A DNA stretch of 64,000 nucleotides, from positions 4,397,001 to 4,461,000 of the forward strand of contig JASXTE010000001.1 of assembly GCA_030280995.1 (NCBI GenBank). The letters are read 5' to 3'. Position 1 is the first letter of the stretch; each line of letters starts with the position of its first letter. The notes below the pieces were generated by a model, which was given only the letters and a program-made list of their open reading frames with translations, ran no database searches and was not told the origin of the DNA. This document shows positions 56,412-64,000 of this stretch, one piece after another. The position numbers and the translations under genes were made by a program. The DNA is from Hemileia vastatrix. Taxonomy: Eukaryota > Basidiomycota > Pucciniomycetes > Pucciniales > Zaghouaniaceae.

Positions 56412-57291
56412 AAACCATCCAGCGCTCAAGTCAAACATGGCGCACTGGTGACTATAACCCTTCTAATAACCTAGATCTCTTTCATCCAAATATTATGACT
56501 CAATATCATACCGTCCCAAAAGATCAAGTGTGCTTGTTTTGTAAATGCTGCAACTTCCATTGTACATTTTATAAACCCCGGGGGTATGCCTCCTTTAGAC
56601 CTGCCTGTGACAATTGCTTTAGATACCGCAAAACTTGAAATATCTCTTTAAACCAGAATACTCCTCCGCCTGCTGGTTATATCCGCTTTCCACCTTGCTC
56701 TACTAGTAGCGCTCCCATAGCTACAACCACTAGTCCCACTATTTTCACTAATAATAATGTTCCTTATGAATCTCCATTGCTTCCTCATTTTCGCAGGCGC
56801 AAAATATCTATTCAGCTTAGTGCTACACCTTCTTCCACTCCTAGCTCTAATGCTTCTATGTGCTCAGGCTCCACTGCAGCTGCTCCTGACGCAGTTACCA
56901 TTACTTCGCCATCAGCGCGCCCACAAAACTTATTAGCAAGTAAGTATCCTTTATTATACTTATGCTTCCTTTACCCGCTGACTCTTTTTCAGGCTTCAAT
57001 GAATCCATCTCCCTGGTATGGGCTCCTATTCCTTTACCCTTTGTCCATTCCATGCAAATGTTTTCCAGACTTCTTCTTATATATGACGCTATGTCTCTAT
57101 CCTACTCTAACGCACCAGCTTTTTCTGAAGCTGAAGTTGAAGCTCGCTATACCCATATAGAAAGGATAGGTTAGCTAATGAACGAAATCAGCTCATCAAC
57201 TATTCTTGGATTCCCCGCCGTTCCCCGTCACTTTGTCATGCCTGAAGACTGGAAAGGATATCCTATTAGCTTTCACTCTGATACTGAATAG
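56412..57291 (+). pseudogene. Antisense accessory gene 2 of element E (second zinc-cluster-like protein)
   Basis: The reading frame from a 3' splice site at 56411 gives TWRTGDYNPSNNLDLFHPN, then a cysteine block C-LF-C-K-CC-NFH-C, about 17 residues, C-DN-C-FRYRKT, with a stop codon (TGA, about 56636) exactly where the third Cys of C-x2-C-x6-C should stand. The same frame continues through a Ser/Thr/Pro-rich region, an intron (56940-56992, GTAAGT...TTCAG, in phase) and LVWAPIPLPF...AEVEARYTHIERIG to TAG at about 57174, with further sense sequence (GFPAVPRHFVMPEDW) to TAG at 57291. It shares only the cysteine block with gene 1, so it is a distant duplicate or an independent capture. The start codon is not resolved. 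Confidence 0.55.
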
Positions 57292-57890
57292 CCCACTAGC
57301 GCTTTTCCTTATGAGCCTCTTTCCATTCTCCCTGTACATAGTCTTCGTATATTTTTCATGCTATGCCTTCACCTAATCTTTTTAGACATGGCGCTATTTT
57401 ATTACACCTGTCTTCCATACTTTAGAGCGCCTAACTTTGCTCCCTTAATTTCTTTAAAAGACTGTAAACCCTAAAAAATTCATAAATAAACCTTCATATC
57501 ATAAAATTTTACTGCCTTTACTGCAATACAGCGATATACCATGTAAAATAAGAATTGAACTGTAGAGAGCCTCATCTATAAATTGCTATTCCACTCCTGG
57601 TTAGTTAACCCATTAGCTAAATCCCCAGCGTCTTTTGCGTTTACATGATACACATCTCCTTTAATCCAATTACCTATTTCGTCATGTCCCCTTGAACGAT
57701 GAAAATATAAGATTTTATTTTCCTCTACACCCTCATCTAAGCACTTGTTCTAGTTTCCTGTTCAGCCATAGTCCGCCTAACTTCCAGTTAGCGCCCTCTA
57801 TCCGTCACAACTGTGTCAAAGCCTCCTGTGAGTCCTCTTAGAAAAACAAAACTTAACATAACTTGTTAGTTTAACCTCTTCCTGGAGGTT
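57292..57890. other. Spacer between convergent accessory gene 2 and pol of E
   Basis: No recognisable coding sequence; probable location of 3' ends for both transcripts. Confidence 0.4.
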
Positions 57891-60800
57891 TTATTCTGGT
57901 AGTTTTTCCTCATTCCTGAGGTTATCTTGTATCACTGGAACACCCCTTGGGTAGAATCTTTTGATCTGATCTGCAGCCACACATTGCTTCCACTCAGTAC
58001 CATCCAATTCCTCCAGTAAATAAGACCCTCCAGTTATCTACTTTCTTATTTTATATGGACCTTTCCATCTGTCAGAAAACATCTTGCCCCATTGACTTTC
58101 TAAACTTCTATTATAAACCAAAACCAAATACCCTGGGTTCAATGGCTTCCTTAACCTATGCGCTAAACTCTCATCCCAATATTTAACTGACTTTTCACGG
58201 ATCTGCATCATTCTATCATATGCCTTCTCCACAAACTCATCCTTTCTTTCAAGCTGCGCTACCCTTGCTAGAATTAAATCTTCAGTCGAGAGCACTTGAT
58301 CCCAGTCACATCCTAGAAATGATCCAGCCTCCAGATCAATAGGTAATACCGCCCTTTAACCAAACATCAGTTCATATGGTGAAAACCCTGTTGTCCTTTT
58401 AATTGAAATCCTGTCCGCAAACAAAACTAATGGCAAATAGTTCTTCCATTTTGCCCCATTATTTCCACATAGTTTAACTAGCGCATCTTTTACAACTTGA
58501 TGCCCTCTTTGTACCATTCCCTCTGCTTAAGGATAATATGGTTTTGCAACTCGTAACTTTGCGCCAATACCTTTTACTACCTCTTGGAATTCTCCAGCAA
58601 ATTCAGCACCACCATCTACGGTTATCATCTTCATTACCCCATACCTGTAAATCCATTCTTTCTTCAAAAATTCAGCTACATTACTCGCCTTGAGATTTAT
58701 CAAAGGTGCTGCTTCAATACATCCTGATAGATCATCCCTTGCTACTACCAAGTATTTAAAGTGTCCTTCTTTTATATGAACTTCATCTAAACTGACCCTA
58801 CCAAAAACAGTATCTTTTCCCGTTGCTCTTCCTTTCTCTTTTGGCTTTCTGTAACTCCTGCGCTAACATTCAGGACAAGATTTAACCCAATCTCTTACTT
58901 CATTTTTCATATTAAGCCACCAGAATCTTTCCCTAACTCTGCAATACGTCTCATCTTGACCTCTATGTCCTAAATTCTCATGTAACTCCCTGAGTATCTT
59001 CTCCTTCCCTTCCCTAGTTTGAACAACAACTGAGGAGACGAAGCTCAATTCTTCCATAACTTCCCATTTTTAATAAAATAACCTTTAGCACACTTCTTAA
59101 TGTTGCACCAACCCTTTTTATTGCAAAAATCTGGTCGACTACTACCTTCCAAATATAACCTTAACAACTCTACTCCTTCATCAGTAGATGTGTCGTCTTC
59201 AGAATACTCCCCTTCTTCGAGATGAGTACTACTGTCTTGACTTCCCCTTGAATCATCTTCATCATCTGACACTTCCACTACCTCGCCTTGCACACTTCTT
59301 GTCACTACATTAGCTTCAGCATCCCCTAAATCCAGTTGCAGACTACCCTTGCTACAAAAATCATCATCAATATCCATTTTTATGTCTTTACGGACCTTAC
59401 GCATTACTAGTTTATTGTCATCACGGACAATACTGCCTGCTAGCTTATTTTCATTGTGGATGTTACTGTTAAATCTTTCATAACAATAATCTATCCCATT
59501 TACCCATTTCTTATCTTCTTCCAATTCTTCCACTTCCGAGTCTTCTTCACACAGCGGTCTTCTTGACAATGAATCCGGCATAGTGAACAATTTTCCCGGT
59601 TTATAGACTAAATCAAAAGAAAAAAAATTAATCTGCGCTACCCACCTTGTCATGGGCGCATCTGGTAAACTCGGGCTAATAATCATTTGCACCAACGATA
59701 GCGAATCAACCTGCAGCTCAAAATTCTGCCCCCAAAGCATCCATTGTAGCTTCTTGAGAATCTTTGCTACTCCACATAAATCCAACTTCGACTGAGAGCA
59801 CCTGGACTCCACTTTGGTAAAAGTCTTAGACTCATGAAGGACAGGTCTATCATTACCTTCCTCATCCTCCTGCATCAAAACTGCGCCCACCGTGGACACA
59901 CTGGAATCTACCACTAAAGTAATTTTCCCAGCGCCTAGTCCATACTCTAATTTCTTCAAAAGAATATCTTTCCCTACAATCCTTTTCAATAACTCGAATG
60001 ATTCCTTTCATTCCTCCGTCCAATCCCATACAAAATCTTTAATTTTTAAGCACCTTAAAAGTGAAGACAACAAATCAAAATCTTAAATAAACATTCTTAC
60101 ATATGTACAAATGCCTAAAAACCCTCTAACTTCCTTAGTATTTCTTGGTCTTGGCCACGTAAGTACCTTATTCCTCTGTTTCTCAGCAACGATTCTCCCT
60201 TCCTTGCATACCACATGTCACACTATATCTAGTGCTGGAATACAACAAGCAAATTTGGACCCAGAAATCGTTAATCCTGCCTCCTCTATCCTAAATAGCA
60301 CTCTTTCCAGAGTACTTGCATATTGGCAAACAAATTTTCTAATATGTGGATTCTCTTCTAATACTTCCCCATCATAATCACTGGCTGGTCATTTTATAAT
60401 TCCATTATCAATGAAAATTCCCACATGTTCTGGAATTTCATCCTGCAATATCCACATCATCTGTGCTTGATATACCGCCACAGAATTCATTGCGCCTTGC
60501 AGTAACCTTGTCAACCTGAAGCGCCCCAGTGGTGTTTCAAACATCATCATGGGTCTGGATGATTCGTCCAATTCGCACTCATCGTATCCTCCCATAATAT
60601 CACCTAATCCATAAAATGCACGTCCCGCAAAAGAATCCACAAACTCCTCTGACGTTGGTGGCATCCCTGCGTCCTTTACTGTAACCTTGTTCATTTCCCT
60701 AAGATTATGAACAACCCTTAATTTACCATTATGTTTAACAACGCAAAACACTGGACTTGAATAACTAGACATAGACTGTTCATACAAGCCTGACTTTAAC

Positions 60801-61171
60801 CTTCCCCTAATTAATTCCGTATACTCTTCTCTTATGGCTGCTGGTATTGGAAAAGCCTTCTTCTGCCACAGCGCATGAGGTATAACTGGAACAATATAAG
60901 GTTTACCATAAGAGTGTTTTAACAAACCTCTTTCCTCTTCTGAAAAGGCAATAGCATTTTCCCTAAGAACCATAACATGTAACAATAACTTCTTTTCTTC
61001 CTGCGATAACCAGTCCTCTGGTCCAAAATTAACCATCTGAAGCCTTTCCATTGTAATCTTACCAGTAGGCACAAAATCAGGCGGAAGCTTCGTTAAAGGG
61101 GTATCATAAGGATTCCTAGACAGCGCTGGCCTCTGCAAAGGAGGATTGAAAGCAGGCATCGCTACATTCAC
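57891..61171 (-). pseudogene. RT, RNase H and integrase of element E
   Basis: RT (61171-60389) runs from PYIVPVIPHALWQKKAFPIP to ILQDEIPE and FIDNGIIK. The catalytic FIDD is FIDN (one G-to-A change) and is followed by TGA. The frame then resumes with PASDYDGEV. RNase H (about 59990-59580) has LVVDSSVSTVGAVL and ends TMPDSLSRRPL. A long acidic linker follows (SDDEDDSRGSQD). The integrase finger (HENLGHRG...WVKSCPEC, about 58870), core (VARDDLSG, TVDGGAEFAGEF) and C-terminal WKGPYKIRK and GGSYLLEELDGTEW end at a TAA at 57891. At least eight stops interrupt it. No chromodomain is seen. This copy cannot make an active enzyme. Confidence 0.9.
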
Positions 61172-61467
61172 TGGTTTATACTTTGATGCAAAACAGCTCT
61201 TGCTGCTTTCTTCATTAATTAAAATAAAACCCTTTTTAATATAACTACCGGTTGCACCTAAATCCTGTTTTTGTCTTTTCTTTTTAATATAACTATAACA
61301 ATATCTTTAATCAAAGAAATTAAAAAGCTTAGGTATAATACATTCTACAGTAATATTCCCAAGACACCTATGAAGTACCACTTTACGTATCCCTTCTTGT
61401 TGGACTGACTGGTCACTATCCGGGTTCCTCTCATCCTGGGAGATAGTAACACTTAAAATGCCAGTCC

Positions 61468-62448
61468 CTAATGAAAATGTTGACGCCTTCCTGGTGGTTT
61501 TCCTATCTTGTCATCTGAGACTTCCTCATAAAATTCTCTTTCTTTATCTAACCGCGCAGCTCCAGAGTACTTAGTTTCCCAGCCACCATCCTTGGGCGCT
61601 ACTAAGACCGCTGTTACTGGAAAACCATCATCACCCATAATCTTTATTCCAATAGTCTTATTCAAACAATAATCTATAGTTGAAGAATAATCCATTAAAA
61701 ATGGCGTGCCTAAAACTGGTTTTACCACACCCATTGGAACATAAAAATGTATATCCCTCGTTGCTCCCGCAACTCTAGTGTGTACATACTCTGCTACACC
61801 TATAACAGGTAACCTACCTCCACCAATTCCTGCAACAGTGCCTTCACTGTCTTTAACAGGAAGACCTAACTCCACTGCATCATCCACTAACACCACGTTG
61901 ATTTGTGAACCTGTATCCACTAACGCTTTAATTTGCTTACCATTTATAGTAATTGTTAAATACCCTAAGGGTCCTGCATAATGTGGTGCCCTAGGTATTC
62001 CAACAATTGGCTGAAATGTCTGCTGTTCAACATCAAACTCAGCGCTATTAGCAATCCATTTCTTCCTACACTTATCCACAATTCCATTCGCTACATCTGG
62101 CGCTACTGCTGTCAGCACCCCCAATGGAACAGAGACTGTAGTCTTCAAACATTGCGCAACTAAATCCTCTGCCGCTTTAGGAAAATCAGAGTGAACCAGG
62201 CGCTGCATTCTTCATTTAGGTTGAGTCGCCTTTGCACCAGGTTTCGCTCTTCCATGTGGGCTCTTTGGAGTATTGTTCCTTGCTCCTGGCATTCCTTCAG
62301 CAGGTACCGCTCTTTGCTGTACTACCTCTGACTCCTCCAACATTGCCGTTTGATCTTCTACCTGGTGATCCACGCCATAACCTCCTGGTTCCATACCCTC
62401 CATAGGTGCAGGTGTATTCTCTCTAGTAGAATATCCTACTTCCTCCAT
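61468..62448 (-). pseudogene. Protease region of element E
   Basis: A retroviral-type aspartic protease: ALVDTGSQINVV with DTG (about 61915), IGGGRLPVIGVAEY, and GTPFLMDYSSTIDY with the LGTPFL strand. The N-terminal linker (62448-62212) is acidic/Pro-rich and separated by one stop at 62209-62211. After 61468 the frame is shifted but a related sequence (ILSVTISQDERNPD...GNITVECIIPKL) continues to 61310. The enzyme would cleave Gag-Pol during particle maturation. Confidence 0.85.
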
Positions 62449-62488
62449 ATCCTCTGGATTCGCATACCTAGCGCCAGTCCTTCTTGGC

Positions 62489-63766
62489 CTAGCAACTGTA
62501 GGTGGGGCAATTTCTTGTGCTTTGCTGTGAACATCTCAAAGGCGCTGCGGTGAGTGGCACTGCAACTTCTCCCTCTTTTACTTTAAAATCCAGCACTGCG
62601 CAAGTAACTGCGAAATTGACTGACTTTGAATCCTTGCCTTTTTCTTTAATTTCACTCTCTTTTCCCTTGTTTGGCCTGCCTTCCATAGACTTTTTATTAA
62701 TATGATCAATGACCATGGCTCGCATCCCTCAATCCTTGTCTTTAATAAGCTTAGTGCCGTCTTCCAACATAAGCGTAGTCCCGTCCTTGTAAACTACTTT
62801 TTCCTCTTTATCCCTTTGAAGCGCATTACACCTCATCCTAGTATGCCCCTCTTTATTACAATAATAGCACATTATAGCAGAAAAACGCGAAGGTTGAGGA
62901 GAACTCTTGGGCCTAAACAATTCTTTCGCCTTTTCCTCTTCAATTATCTTTTTCTCCAACTCATAAATCCTTGCCATAACTGAATCTGGCTCCTTAGTGA
63001 AAACTTTATCTTTAGGTGACGACATCTGAGGAGGCAATTGTACACCAGACGCATCTTCATTCATCTCCTCATTATCCAAAGCAACCCTAGCTGTGTGAGG
63101 CTCAACTTGACACAACTTCATTTCAGCTTCCACCTCCGTTTCTACTTCTTCTAATCCAGGGTACTTATAATTTCCGCCCCTTTTTTTAACCAGTTTTCCT
63201 TTGTTATCCAAGCGCCTTTTTGCCCAGTCTTCAACTTCTGGTGCTAACGCTTCACAAAACCAAGGTAAAGAAGCATTAGCATCACTAAAGTCTTCATTAC
63301 TAACTAAATATTCCACTATTTGGTCGAAGTCTTTCCTGAAACTTTTAAATTCCTTAGGGTCTCGAACACCCCCTTTAGCTTTGAATCTTTTTACCAAGAT
63401 ATCCAGGTCCTTCATTGTGTACCTAGTTTCCTTGGTAACCTTTGGCCATCTCTTGAGCATCTGTTCTTTTAGCGCAGGCCAATCTCGCTCTTCATGCCCT
63501 TTTAAATCCTCTAAATCGTCTTTGCACTCATTAGTTACAAAAAATAGTACTTGACGCACCATGTTGTATTCAGTCGCTCCATGAACTTCAGCTGCCTGTT
63601 CAAACCTGCATAAAAACTTCTTGTTATTAATGCCCGCAAAACGCAAGATTTCATCTTTACACCTAATGATCGTAGTTACCGTCTTTGGCAATGATGCCAA
63701 AGAATTGGGCGATTTAACCCTCTCCTGACATCCCCTAGATGTAGTCGCAGTAGGATCCATTCCCAA
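62489..63766 (-). pseudogene. Gag of element E
   Basis: Starts MGMDPTATTSRG at 63766 and is open for 345 codons to 62729. Gag core: FAGINNKKFLCRFEQAAEV, YNMVRQVLFFVTN, EERDWPALKEQML and GGVRDPKEFKSFRKDFDQ. A zinc knuckle CYYCNKEGHTRMRC (CX2CX4HX4C) stands near the end, at about 62870. A TGA (TGG-to-TGA type) at 62728 interrupts; the same frame goes on to about 62489 with Lys-rich sequence and a probable frameshift. Its core is related to the gag of element D, which suggests that E-like elements could mobilise D. Confidence 0.85.
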
Positions 63767-63982
63767 AATATAAAATTGAAACAGAGATCACAAAACTACA
63801 CACTTGGTAATTAAACCTGACTATATTCACAATAAAGCCCTACGCTATCTTCTGATAAAGGCTTATTGATCCACTTGTTGTAGACCCTACGACTCTTCCG
63901 CTGAAGCGCCGGCTTAATTACATCCTCTTGAAGAAACCCTAAAAAACCAAACAATCTAATCAAAAACACTAGTTACAATTAT
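63767..63982 (-). other. 5' leader of element E
   Basis: Untranslated region between the primer-binding site and the gag ATG. No gene. Confidence 0.6.
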
Positions 63983-64000
63983 GCCACTGTTGGGACACCA
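63983..64000 (-). other. Primer-binding site of element E
   Basis: On the minus strand TGGTGTCCCAACAGTGGC, starting with TGG as expected for a tRNA 3'-end match. It lies at the very end of the window, so the 5' LTR should begin within a few bases outside. Confidence 0.65.

Larger units (their letters stand above)
54048..64000 (-). mobile_element. Ty3/gypsy element E with two antisense accessory genes (right LTR outside the window)
   Basis: Gag, protease and RT-RNase H-integrase are on the minus strand (63766 to 57891). A primer-binding site lies at the window's last 18 bases, so the 5' LTR starts just beyond 64000. Two genes on the plus strand (54999-56067 and 56412-57291) fill the space between pol and the 3' LTR. 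Numerous stops and one lost RT catalytic Asp show it is defective. The RT segment around ILQDEIPE and FID matches a Ty3-like lineage I associate with basidiomycetes. Confidence 0.85.

Overview
This window is a mosaic of nested transposable elements and tandem repeats in an AT-rich eukaryotic genome. I found no convincing host gene, rRNA, tRNA or CRISPR array. A fungus is the best reading: introns are 50-90 nt with GT...AG ends, chromodomain Ty3/gypsy elements are common, and the element at the right end carries the protease and the IL-QDEIPE...FID-type reverse transcriptase I associate with basidiomycete genomes. Basidiomycota is therefore likely but is an inference. Many internal stops look like C-to-T changes (CGA to TGA, CAA to TAA).

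Layout. 1-1202: edge of a chromovirus here called A (LTR plus a minus-strand accessory gene). 1203-7490: two decayed gag-pol copies of a second chromovirus, B, in opposite orientations. 7499-7821: MITE sequences. 8340-17618: a satellite of ~600-bp units, each with a long hairpin, split by a complete PIF/Harbinger DNA transposon (10085-15028) with transposase and Myb-like genes. 18390-18700: a 25-bp minisatellite. 18828-27528: a full chromovirus A with 5-bp target duplications (CCACC). 27618-29620: a CACTA-like MITE and LTR debris. 30200-31560: a copia fragment. 32783-39546: element D, a gag-only LTR element with target duplications (AACGG). 40838-53948: a second copia element, split by a MITE (42451-42711) and by a young full-length B (44015-52863, TSD GAGGA, LTRs alike except for one terminal base, one 1955-codon gag-pol frame). 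54048-64000: gypsy element E, whose primer-binding site lies at the window's right edge.

The most interesting signal is shared by A, D and E. Each has, between the 3' end of its coding region and its 3' LTR, a gene running ANTISENSE to gag-pol. It starts just inside the LTR, is interrupted by introns in the copies I could trace, and encodes a protein with C-x2-C-x6-C and basic residues between the cysteines, like half of a fungal Zn2Cys6 cluster. E has two such genes. In A and E a TATA-like box lies just inside the LTR, about 100 bp before the ATG. The rest of these proteins is not obviously related. This looks like a recurrent antisense, probably DNA-binding, accessory module of fungal LTR retrotransposons. 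B, with only 116 bp between its pol and its LTR, lacks it.

The nesting gives a relative time order: copia, then B and a MITE into it; A, then a MITE into its protease; satellite, then Harbinger, then a MITE into Harbinger; a D-like element, then D.
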